This document shows, piece after piece, positions 11,901 to 21,648 of a DNA stretch of 64,000 bases. Source of the DNA: Arenicola marina (Eukaryota; Annelida; Polychaeta; Arenicolidae). Position 1 is the first letter of the stretch. Each line of letters starts with the position of its first letter. The position numbers and the translations under genes were made by a program. The notes under the pieces are model-generated. The model worked only from the letters and a program-made list of their open reading frames with translations. It was not told the origin of the DNA and ran no database searches. The stretch covers positions 22,118,352 to 22,182,351 of the forward strand of contig OZ025257.1 of the NCBI GenBank assembly GCA_964019135.1, in the 5' to 3' direction.

Positions 11901-13547
11901 TGACACCTTTATTGTATATGTGGCGCAGTAAAAAGCACCCTCGGTCTGATAGTTAGGCCTATAAGGCAATCATTGGTATCTAAGTAGAGGAGGGGGGGCG
12001 GGGATACCCTGAATCGCGAATTATGCCGGGTTTACACGGTACGATCATGCCTTGAGCGGTCGAAGCATCGGTTGGTCAACAGTTCACACGGTCAAACCGC
12101 GTACCAACCGACTCAACAATTATCAGCATCATTAGAGCATCCTTCGTAACGTCATGCATGCAACCCACACATAAGTTTATAACTGTCATATCGCAAAACG
12201 ATATCAACGTGATCATCTCAACGCTGATGGGCTAAAATGTCTCGACGCTGATTGGCTACAATGTTCGATGCTGATTGGCTAAAATGCTCGACACTGATTG
12301 GTTGACACTTTCCAACTCGTGAATTGTGAAAGTTGATCGAATCAAACACGAATCGAACACGACTAAGAATGGAGTCTGAGGGCGAATCCCGAGGACCCAT
12401 TGTTACCTGGTAATTTCGTTTTCCGAAGACGCTAACTTAGACGTAAAATCCACTTCCTTATGACACACTACATTAACGAGAAATAATGTCGTGGAAGAAC
12501 AGTGGGGTGAAGTCACCAGTGGATTTTACAAGACGATCTGTCATCTGGTCATGTCAACAGATTCCATGACTTACCATCGAGCCATTTGTTCAGCGCAAAG
12601 GAACGTTCACCTTCCGCGTTAGAGCCCACGAGCCCAATGTAGTAAATGGTAGGCGTGAGTAATACACGAGCTATGCTTAAACAATGATTCGCCTTACCTA
12701 CCAAGCTATTCTTCAGGGGTATTCAAATTTTCAGTTGAAGCCGTGGGCTTCTTGGCCCACCTTAGCTATAATGACTGCGCAAAAAGTGAACAAACTGTTT
12801 TACGTATAGGTTTGTTTTACATTCGTATTTATGTCTTTACAGAGGACGAGCGAGCCTTTGGTTTCGTACGGGTGATCACGGGTGACGAGATGAGTAAACG
12901 GGCCAAGTTTGTCTTAATCACCTGGATAGGTAACGAGGTCAGCCCGCTGAAGCGAGCCAAGATGAGCACCGACAAAGCTTTCGTCAAGTCTATTATAAAC
13001 GTTAGTGACCTCGTGCATTTTATAGACAACCTCGTGCAGTTTATTGATTTAACCTCGTGTTTTTTATTGCGTTAACCTTGTGCACTGTATAAAGTAACCT
13101 CGTGTACTGTATGGAGTAACCTCGTGTATTTTATAGAGTAACCTCGTGCACTGTATGGAGTAACCTCGTGCATTTTATAGAGTAACCTCGTGCGCTTTAT
13201 TGATTTAACCTCGTGCACTGTATAGAGTAACCTCGTGCACTGTATGGAGTAACCTCGTGCATTTTATTGAGTAACCTCATGCACTTTATCGATTTAACAT
13301 CGTGCACTTTATTGATCCAGAGAGTTATGCCTGTATAGCAAGGATCTTCTTGATCCAGAGAGTTATCTGTATAACACGCATGCATGTTTCTCATCCAGAT
13401 AGTTGTCATAGTTGTATAACAAGGATGTTTCTGATCCAGAATGTCGCTGTGGAGATCCAGACGAGCGATTTCGAGGAGCTGAGTGAGAGCTACATCAAAG
13501 AGACGTTGCTCAAGGCTGGAGGGGCCAACTACGGCACCGGGATCTAG
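8996..13547 (+). CDS. COTL1: Coactosin-like protein, three C-terminal exons
   Basis: An ADF-H-fold F-actin-binding protein that acts in the cytoplasm. Three exons with GT-AG borders and matching phases: 8996-9078, 12843-13000 and 13440-13547 (stop TAG). They encode about 115 residues of a family that is usually about 142 long. The first exon reads VIKYNVVDLNVEATG. The second contains FGFVRVITGDEMSKRAKFVL, ITWIG and the basic stretch SPLKRAKMSTDKAFVK. The third ends LLKAGGANYGTGI. From memory these align with human coactosin (FAFVRFTTGDAMSKRSKFAL, ITWIG, KKAGGANYDAQTE). The actin-contacting lysine region (MSTDKAFVK, human TGTDKTLVK) is kept. The exon(s) for the N-terminal ~27 residues were not found. 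Intron 3 is made of repeats derived from its own splice-site regions. Confidence 0.93.
11186..11441 (+). mobile_element. MITE, copy 1 (about 250 bp)
   Basis: Starts with GCCGTATTCATAAC and ends with GGGGATTATGAATC, forming short inverted ends. The interior is about 80% similar to the reverse complement of 14426-14683. GAATCCGGGTCC occurs on both sides of this copy (near 11177 and 11430) and may be a target duplication, or a remnant of the tRNA-like B box GGTTCGAATCC seen at 11172. The superfamily is not identified. Confidence 0.65.
11541..11778 (-). mobile_element. tRNA-derived SINE, family A
   Basis: Read on the minus strand it starts with a tRNA-like head (box A GCGACAGCTCAGTGGGC, box B GGTTCGAGCCC). 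A core with GGATAAAGATCCCATG and GACGCGATATGACC follows, ending in AAAGCGTCCTGAACAAAC. It is homologous to copies at 22781, 34519, 42814 and 44597, so this is a dispersed SINE rather than a tRNA gene. Confidence 0.88.
12220..12305. repeat. Four tandem units with inverted CCAAT boxes
   Basis: Units of about 24 bp containing GCTGATTGGCTAAAATG, each with ATTGG (inverted CCAAT). It lies in the second intron of the coactosin-like gene. Confidence 0.65.
13003..13311. repeat. 22-30-bp minisatellite starting at a splice donor
   Basis: About 12 units with the core AACCTCGTGCACTGTAT or AACCTCGTGCATTTTATAG. The first unit begins inside the donor region of coactosin exon 12843-13000: GTTAGTGACCTCGTGCAT immediately follows the exon and already contains the repeat core. 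Confidence 0.85.
13312..13439. repeat. Repeated acceptor-like units before the last coactosin exon
   Basis: Four imperfect units with TGATCCAGAGAGTTAT-type sequence, ending in ATCCAG at about 13320, 13359, 13398 and 13439. The last ATCCAG is the acceptor used for exon 13440-13547. The others are candidate decoy acceptors. Confidence 0.75.
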
Positions 13548-14425
13548 GCCGGGCACTCAAGTCCGGGGGCAGCCACCATGTGGGGGTGAGGGGGGGGGGG
13601 GGTATGGGTATGGGGTTGGGCGGGGGTATTAGGAGAATTAATTGTTGGGGTGGGGGGGGAATTTATATTTGGGGCTTAGAGGATGGGTGAGACGGGGTAC
13701 GTAGCACGAAATACAGAGAGAGCGAAAGACGGGGACAGGGGCGTGGTCCCCCGCAATATCTTTTTTGGGGGTGGGTGGGGGGGATACTTGGGGTACACAT
13801 GAGAGCTCAAGTGGCCACAACAACCACTCATACCACTTCAGGCTCATCAAGATCATTTGTGGAGGGAAAAACGACGTGAGAGTGAGATTTGTTATTGTAC
13901 TTGTGGACATTTTTGTTTCACACCATACGTGTGGGTGTCATGGCGTCTGGCAAGGTAGCGTGTTAGATGCCCATATGTGAGTGAGATCGCTGAAAGCGCA
14001 AACGCCACCCTGCGAGTATGCGGAGTACTAAACTAGATTCTGTTTATAGTGTGTTGTTTGTTTTTTCTAAGTCAACGGTAATAAACGATAAAATGTCAAA
14101 AGTTGTCTCGTTCTTGTTACTCACGCAGAACTGCAATCCCGACATACAAGTCTCGCTGAGCAATACGTGAGCGATGACCCCCTCATTCCTCCCGCTCGTC
14201 TGAACCTGTGTTACATATGGGTAAAGCATGAAATATATTTAAGATCTGTGTTTAAGCGAACACATGATCTGTTTTATGGTGTATTACAAGGGAACGCTAA
14301 ATATGGTTTCTATAATTTAATCCATATTATCCAGGCGAAATGAATGAATTCGTGGTAAGGGTTAAACTGGGCCAATGAACCCCTGGGAACAATAAATGAT
14401 GAATGGAGGAAATACGCATCAGATT
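13548..14425. other. Downstream of the coactosin gene, no gene seen
   Basis: G-rich low complexity (13584-13680 and near 13766-13782) and then unique sequence without recognisable coding content. No clear AATAAA was identified close to the stop at 13547. Confidence 0.4.
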
Positions 14426-14683
14426 AGGGTCTCGTATTCATAATCCCCTGGTAAGTTACGCACAAGAAGTGCATTTTCGTCTTAGATTCACCAGCTCGTG
14501 GGGTGGTGCTCATGATTAAGAAATCCTCTTCAATATAATGTTAGCACTTTCTTAATTCAGAAAATCCACTTCTTGGGTAACTACTTATGTATTTTGAACC
14601 CGATAATCGCTCGGCAAATCTTCCACTTAGCGCTAAGTCTAGTGGCGGAGCCCAAAGTGGGGATTATAAATACGGCCCCAGGC
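14426..14683 (-). mobile_element. MITE, copy 2
   Basis: Inverted-orientation relative of 11186-11441, ending in CGTATTCATAATCCCC on one side and GGGGATTATAAATACGG on the other. The shared interior includes GCGCTAAGTGGAAGAT on the minus strand. Confidence 0.7.
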
Positions 14684-15475
14684 CGGGATTCTAAGCCAGG
14701 TCCTCTTGATCGAAGGTAATATTGTCCAAGAAAGAGTTACATAACCAGGACGCAAAACCTAAAAGGGGATTTTTTGACAATAATTGCGTACTTTTGTGGT
14801 TTAATGGTGAAGTTAGGAGCAGTCCTAAATGTTCGCGTTTTAGCCACTTTTGTGCACATGAATGTGAATTGGGCCAAGGAGGCGTCCTAATCTCAAAAAC
14901 TGTAAAAAACAACATTACCCATAGCAGATGGAACCGTAAATAGGAAGGCAGTGACAAAAACAAATTACACATAGATCAAGTACATTTCGGGTTTTTCTTT
15001 ATTTTCTTTAAATCAATACATAAATTATATAGAACCCTAGATTAAAAGAGCTTAATTATTATATAAGTGTGTATACAACTCATTCATTAAAAAAAAACAC
15101 GTACATTTATATACATCACTCGGTTCGCGTATCATTCATAATAGGATAAGTAACCGAAACATATATTAGAAGTTATATTTATTCATGCTGTATTATATAG
15201 CCCAGCAAATGGGATAGTTTTGCTGTTAGACGTTCATATTACACTGATGCAATGTTTCTGTGGAGTTACTGCCTCCGTTCGCCTGGCACTGGTGCCAGAA
15301 TCGTGATATCTATATTACATTTGACGTAACGACGTCAAACTGCCACGAGAAGACTACTTGGTCAAGTATTTCGTTGCATACTGCCACGAACGTTCGGCGA
15401 ATGTATGTCCTTCCATTTCTGGTCTGCGCATTGAAGGTTCAAGGAATATGGAAATGTTTCCAGACCAACGATGAA
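14684..15475. other. AT-rich stretch, no supported gene
   Basis: Short open frames on both strands but no recognisable domain. 14980-15200 is strongly AT-rich. Confidence 0.35.
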
Positions 15476-15833
15476 TGTGAACGCACAAGGCAAGCGCACG
15501 CGGCAAATATGTACGCGGCGAACGCACAAGGCAAAAGCACAAGGCGAAAGCACAAGGCGAAAGCACAAGGCGAAAGCACAAGGCGAACACACAATGCGAA
15601 CGCAGATGGCGAACCTCCGGTGAATCGAAATGTGTTCAGACCATCCAATGATAGCGGTGAACACACACGGAGAACGTACGCGGCGAACACGTACGCGGCT
15701 AACACGTACGCGGCGAACACGTACGTGGCGAACACGTACGCGGCGAACACGTACGCGGCGAACACGTACGCGGCGAACACGTACGCGGCGAACAAGTACG
15801 CGGCGAACACGTACGCGGCGAACACGTCGAACG
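15476..15833. repeat. Two nested minisatellites: 13-bp and 15-bp units
   Basis: 13-bp units AAGGCGAAAGCAC (about 15531-15600) and 15-bp units AACACGTACGCGGCG (about 15672-15833, 10-11 copies). Each block is preceded by a related lead sequence with TTCAGACCATCC or TTCCAGACCAACG, so a longer unit was duplicated and each copy then expanded a different motif. The 15-bp period produces open frames of AANTY-type repeats; these are not considered genes. Confidence 0.85.
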
Positions 15834-16527
15834 TTCTACCGATCCATGAAAAATAACACCGATACATGCCGAAAAACACATTGCGGTCTTTCTAAGTACT
15901 GGTGTCGCATCCATAACACATATTTATCCAAAATGAGATGCCTACAAGTAACGCGAGGCTTCGTTCTGCAGCGTACTTACATGGAGAAGTATAAGAGTAT
16001 CACTATATATATTATTATTAGCGTGATAATCCTGCGCTGATACACTCTGTTATAATGATACACAGATACAGACACATCCACCTGTATGATCATAGCAATG
16101 ACAGCAAAATCACAGAGATATATTTACACATTCATGCACACAAGCGATCTCTAGGACGGCTACAGCAGACATCAATGTATTTACAACGTTAAAATCCACG
16201 TATATGCACAAAGATAATTTTAAAACGATTTTTCTACGTGTTGTATATTATATAAAACTACGTCAATAGAGGGACAAACAATGGTATGGCAAGTGGTCAT
16301 CAAACGATTGTGCAGTGACATATTGATATACACAAATTGACGAAAGGATACCTTTTTTGAGACGGCCAAGCCTCAGGAAATCGAAACAGATGTATAAACA
16401 AGATTAATCTCGAACAATCTCAGGACTTCGTTAGAAGTGGGTATCTTTACTTTATCAAACTTTAGTGTATTGAACAAGAGTTGACACCAGAGATTATTTC
16501 CAACTCAGGCGTTCATTTTTGCTCGAT

Positions 16528-16712
16528 AGTCACTATGGCGCTATGATCATAACGTCATCGCCACCATGGCGTTATGACCATGACTCTATTCTCGTCACTA
16601 TGGCGTTATGACCACGACGCTATCATCGACACTATGGCGTTATGACCACGACGGTTACCACGGCACCATGTTATGACCATGTGATCACCATGATGTTATC
16701 AATATTGTTATC
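16528..16712. repeat. Imperfect tandem repeat, ATGGCGTTATGACCA core
   Basis: Four to five diverged units of about 35-45 bp with CACTATGGCGTTATGACCAC. No coding content. Confidence 0.7.
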
Positions 16713-17152
16713 ACCAGGGATCCTATTACTCAGTCCCACGAATATATCTAGGGTACATAGATATATATACGTATCTACTTCAACACACATTTCTCCTTAC
16801 TAATTAGCGCCCTGTTAAATACAACTAACAATTTCTATTGCCACTTTTCATCCTGTGATTATCGTATCAGCAAACTGGCCGTTGCTCGGGCACGTCTATA
16901 TATATACAATGGCGGGCGACTTCAATGACCCAAATAAGAACAGGTTTCGGGGCGAGGTAGGATTCGATACAGTGCACGGAACGGTCTCCAATCAAAACCC
17001 ATCGCCATTGGCTAATAAAGGCGTACACATCACCATGGAGATGCTGAGCAGCCAATCAGGTGTTTGCGGCGCGACCACGTGAACCACTCTCACCATTGAC
17101 CATTCATACCGCACTGTACTCTGCAGGGAAAGTAATGCCACCAACGAGAGTC

Positions 17153-17154
<2 letters not shown>

Positions 17155-17194
<40 letters not shown>

Positions 17195-17200
17195 ATATAT
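17155..17200. repeat. (TA)n microsatellite
   Basis: Uninterrupted TA repeat of about 17 units, followed by TATATATCTTGCC-type imperfect repeats to about 17265. Confidence 0.9.
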
Positions 17201-17607
17201 ACATCTTGCCTTACATATATAGTTTGCCATACATAAATATCTTGCCAAACATATATATATTTACATAAATATAATAAGATTATTCCCATTTTTTAAGACA
17301 TAACATCTGTTGTGTGGGTGTAGAGCTCGTTCCCAATAACCAAATATTAGGCGTCACGAGTTATTAAACTTCTTAGCGTCGTCTTTTATTGCACGATGCG
17401 GTGGCGCCGCCTAGCGATATCAAATCACATTGTCTGTTGATAGATATATTCGCAAGGCGGCGCCACAGCCTATCGGTATTGCCGACATGCGGTATATGCA
17501 TGGTTGACTTCGTGGACTGGCAAACCACGATCTTCTACCCCACGTAGACTACACATGGGTCGGAATGCCGTCTGGTGTCGCCCCCATTTGGTGGACACAT
17601 ACATTGA

Positions 17608-17775
17608 CTTATTTCACGTACATAATCTAGCCGGATACGGGGCTTAGTCGGCTAACATCGCCTATCATTAACATGGGTCACTTTAGTCAACTAAAGTTAC
17701 CATGTAAACGATAGGCGATTTTAGTCGACTAAGCCCAGTAGCGGGTTAAATGTTGTACATGAAATAGTACAAGCT
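17608..17775. mobile_element. Foldback MITE (about 165 bp hairpin)
   Basis: Left arm GGGGCTTAGTCGGCTAACAT...CGCCTATC pairs with right arm GATAGGCGATTTTAGTCGAC...TAAGCCC, with a short centre near 17690. The arms extend outward to GTACATAATCTAGCC and GGTTAAATGTTGTAC. A partial relative occurs at 54730-54792. No coding capacity. Confidence 0.75.
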
Positions 17776-18235
17776 AAGCCAGATCTTCTTAAATATATTA
17801 CAAGCAGTAGTTCAAATACATTGATAAATTTAGGATGTTCATTTCATATTTTTTGGAGAACACTACTCTTAGAGAAAATAAGTGAGTTGCACTTTTGATT
17901 TTATCGTATGCAACTTTGCGCAACTTAGTGGTCTTCGAAATGAGCAGCATGGTAATATAAATACAAAATTCATACCCACCAAATATTAACTGTATGTGAA
18001 CAGCTACTTATAGCATAGATACTCTGGTACAAAATAAGTAAAAACATGAAAAAAATAAGTAATCACTCACTTTGTTTACAATCGTCCATCTTTGTTGTTT
18101 CAGGTCTAATTTCCCCCCTAACACACAAGCCGCTTGATCCTTCTTTCGCGGAGTTTAAACAGTCGAACGTCCCCAAATTTCTAGATAATGCTTAATGTTA
18201 AATGCTCACAGCTAAAGCTGTTGATATGCGCGTAA

Positions 18236-18508
18236 TCAGATTCTTTGAAGAGATACACCGGAGCGCTTTTTCAACCATCGTAAGATGAATTCCCACACTT
18301 CGACGAAGGCGCACCGCTGGTAGCTGATGAACGCCCACGCTCCGCTGGCGTGTTGGGACCCAGCATCGATGGGCACTCCTTGTATGTGGGACTCCTCTCT
18401 GAGTTCTCTCGCATCCATCACGTGACGACTTCCACCACACGCGGTCACGCGAGAGGGAGGCGCGAGGCCGTTACGGAAAGCTACGGTTACCGATATGATC
18501 CCCACCAC
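18236..18508 (-). CDS. Unassigned open frame, possible exon
   Basis: 90 codons open on the minus strand with balanced composition, including CGGSRHVMDARELREES and GAWAFISYQRCAFVEVWEF. I do not recognise a family. No clear splice acceptor or matching exon was found nearby. It lies downstream of NPEPL1 and on the same strand. It could be a terminal exon of another gene or a chance ORF. Confidence 0.25.
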   Translation of the reverse strand: MVGIISVTVAFRNGLAPPSRVTACGGSRHVMDARELREESHIQGVPIDAGSQHASGAWAFISYQRCAFVEVWEFILRWLKKRSGVSLQRI

Positions 18509-18559
18509 ATCGCGATAAGCATCACTTGTATATTATATCGTAGAGTGGACGGGGCATGA

Positions 18560-19085
18560 TAAGCTAGCACGCTGTGAGGGTAGGGTGCTGGGGCGGGGGG
18601 AGGGGGAGGGGAGTGTAGTGGGAGGAGGGGAATGGGGGGGGGGGGGGCTGGAGGGCGAACGTGAGTCCTGTATCACAGACCTTGTCACCGGGGTTAGCTA
18701 ACTATTAGGCTACGAACGTATCCTTGAAGAAGGCTAATGCATATATAGGCTAGTCGTTCTATATAATATATATATCTAAAGTGTAGACCTTGTGGTTGCC
18801 ACCTCCATGGCGTAATCAGGCATATGTAGCGCAATCGAACACAAAGGTTGCTTTTATAGCACTGCGTTCCTCCCTGTAGAAAACAGCTAAGCTACTTCTA
18901 AGTATCCTTCACATACAGTCAACACGTAATGAACTCAACATAACGCAAAAGAATACCATGTATTGTATATATCAAAAAGAAGACTTGGGATAAATTTGAC
19001 ACGCGCTTGGTTTCCCGATTGCCATAGTGCCTGAAAACTGCTCGGCTGACCGGCAGAAATTCGTGAATTAGGTAAACGATAAACT
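18560..19085. other. Non-coding stretch
   Basis: G-rich block 18585-18660 (a G tract of about 12 near 18636), then unique sequence up to the large array. Nothing else seen. Confidence 0.4.
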
Positions 19086-19087
19086 GC

Positions 19088-21022
19088 CATTCAGTCCACA
19101 CGTCCCGTTCAATGTTAAGCCCACACCTCCCGTTCAGTGCTAAGCCCACACCTCCCGTTCAATGTTAAGTCCACACCTCCCGTTCAGTGCTAAGCCCACA
19201 CCTCCCGTTCAATGTTAAGCCCACACCTCCCGTTCAGTGCTAAGCCCACACCTCCCGTTCAGTGCTAACCCCACACCTCCCGTTCAATGTTAAGCCCACA
19301 CCTCCCGTTCAGTGCTAAGCCCACACCTCCCGTTCAGTGCTAAGCCCACAACTCCCGTTTAATGTTAAGCCCACACCTCCCGTTCAGTGCTAAGTCCACA
19401 CCTCCCGTTCAGTTCTAAGCCCACACCTCTCGTTCAATGTTAAGCCCACACCTCCCGTTCAGTGCTAAGCCCACACCTCCCGTTCAGTGCTAAGCCCACA
19501 CCTCCCGTTCAGTGCTAAGTCCACACCTCCCGTTTAGTGCTAAGTCCACACCTCCCGTTCAGTGCTAAGCCCACACCTCCCGTTCAGTGCTAAGCCCACA
19601 CCTTCCGTTCAATGCTAAGCCCACACCTCCCGTTCAGTGCTAAGCCCACACCTCCCGTTCAGTGCTAAGCCCACACCTCCCGTTCAGTGCTAAGTCCACA
19701 CCTCCCGTTTAGTGCTAAGTCCAAACCTCCCGTTCAGTGCTAAGCCCACACCTCCCGTTCAGTGCTAAGCCCACACCTTCCGTTCAATGCTAAACCCACA
19801 CCTCCCGTTCAGTGCTAAGCCCACACCTCCCGTTCAATGCTAAGCCCACACCTCCCGTTCAGTGCTAAGCCCACACCTTGCGTTCAGGGCTAAGCCCACA
19901 CGTACCGTTCAGTGCTAAGCCCACACCTCCCGTTCAGTTCTAAGCCCACACCTCCCGTTCAGTGCTAACCCTACACCTCCCGTTCAGTGCTAAGCCCACA
20001 CCTCCCGTTCAGTGCTAAGCCCACACCTTCCGTTCAATGCTAAGCCCACACGTACCGTTCAGTGCTAAACCCACACCTCCCGTTTAGTGCTAAGCCCACA
20101 CCTCCCGTTCAGTTCTAAGCCCACACCTCCCGTTCAGTGCTAACCCTACACCTCCCGTTCAGTGCTAAGTCCACACCTCCCGTTCAATGCTAAGCCCACA
20201 CCTACCGTTCAGTGCTAAACCCACACCTCCCGTTTAGTGCTAAGCCCACACCTCCCGTTCAGTGCTAAGCCCACACCTTCCGTTCAGTTCTAAGCCCACA
20301 CCTCCCGTTCAATGCTAACCCCACACCTCCCGTTCAGTGCTAAGTCCACACCTCCCGTTCAGTGGTAAGCCCACACCTCCCGTTCAGTGCTAAGCCCACA
20401 CCTCCCGTTCAGTTCTAAGCCCACACCTCCCGTTCAATGCTAACCCCACACCTCCCGTTCAGTGCTAAGTCCACACCTCCCGTTTAGTGCTAAGCCCACA
20501 CCTCCCGTTCAGTGCTAAGCCCACACCTCCCGTTCAGTGCTAAGCCCACACCTCCCGTTCAGTGCTAAGCCCACACCTCCCGTTCAGTGCTAAGCCCACA
20601 CCTCCCGTTCAGTGCTAAGCCCACACCTCCCGTTCAGTGCTAAGTCCACACCTCCCGTTCAGTGCTAAGCCCACACCTCCCGTTCAGTGCTAAGCCCACA
20701 CCTCCCGTTCAGTGCTAAGCCCACACCTCCCGTTCAGTGCTAAGTCCACACCTCCCGTTCAGTGGTAAGCCCACACCTCCCGTTCAATGCTAACCCCACA
20801 CCTCCCGTTCAGTGCTAAGTCCACACCTCCCGTTCAGTGGTAAGCCCACACCTCCCGTTCAGTGCTAAGTCCACACCTCCCGTTCAGTGGTAAGCCCACA
20901 CCTCCCGTTCAGTGCTAAGTCCACACCTCCCGTTCAGTGGTAAGCCCACACCTTCCGTTCAGTGCTAAGTCCACACCTCCCGTTCAGTGGTAAGCCCACA
21001 CCTCCCGTTCAGTGCCCACACC
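19088..21022. repeat. 25-bp minisatellite, about 77 copies
   Basis: Consensus unit AGTGCTAAGCCCACACCTCC plus CGTTC, 25 bp, repeated for 1.93 kb with few indels. Variants include AATGTTAAG (mostly at the left end), TAAGTCC and AGTGGTAAG (concentrated from 20760 to the right end). The clustering of variants indicates local expansion of sub-blocks. The array lies 0.6-2.6 kb past the stop codon of the aminopeptidase gene. Confidence 0.95.
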
Positions 21023-21126
21023 TAGAGCCACAATGCATGATAACCCTTCTGTCTCTTCATTCACCGAGACGCATGTATCCCTTAGTTACCACCGGAGTCG
21101 TCACTCAGATTGTCAAATTGTCATCC

Positions 21127-21547
21127 CCTAGGCAACCATCGCTGTGGTCGTAACCCTTAACCGAGCTACCCCTTAATTACCGCCAACGCGGACGTAACTC
21201 GAGTTGTTTAGCCCTTAGTTACCGCCAACGCCGTCGTAACTCGCCCTGTCTAGCCCTTAGTTACCGCCAACGCCGTCGTAACTCGAAGTGTTGAGCTCTT
21301 AGTTACCGCCAACGCCGTCGTAACTCGCCCTGTCTAGCTCTTAGTTACCGCCGACGCCGTCGTAACTCGAGCTGTTGAGCTCTTAGTTACCGCCAACGCC
21401 GTCGTAACTCGAAGTGTTGAGCTCTTAGTTACCGCCAACGCCGTCGTAACTCGAGCTGTCTAGCCCTTAGTTACCACCAATGCCGTCGTAACTCGAGCTG
21501 TCTAGCCCTAAGTTACCGCTAACGCCGTCGTAACTCGACCTGTCTGG
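21127..21547. repeat. 42-bp minisatellite, about 10 copies
   Basis: Units with TTAGTTACCGCCAACGCCGT and CGTAACTCG, ending in either CCTGTCTAGC or GTGTTGAGC. It lies about 100 bp beyond the NPEPL1 stop codon and is probably in or just after the 3' UTR of that gene. Confidence 0.92.
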
Positions 21548-21648
21548 CCTTTAGTTCCCGTCAAGAGACAATCCTTAGGATCACATCGATAGTTACTGGG
21601 GGTCGTCACTGAGGCCGGAGTTGCCGCAGTAACCGTGGCGACGGGCTG

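Noticed and set aside
15260-15856. A 198-codon ORF with AANTY repeats
   Set aside because: Driven by a 15-bp array; no start context, domain or neighbouring exon supports a gene.
16855-17082. Possible first exon (MAGDFNDPNKNRFRGEV)
   Set aside because: No splice donor in frame with good context and no recognisable partner exon; too weak to list as a gene.
19088-21022. CRISPR-like appearance of a regular short repeat array
   Set aside because: Units are contiguous 25-bp repeats without unique spacers, in a eukaryotic intergenic region.
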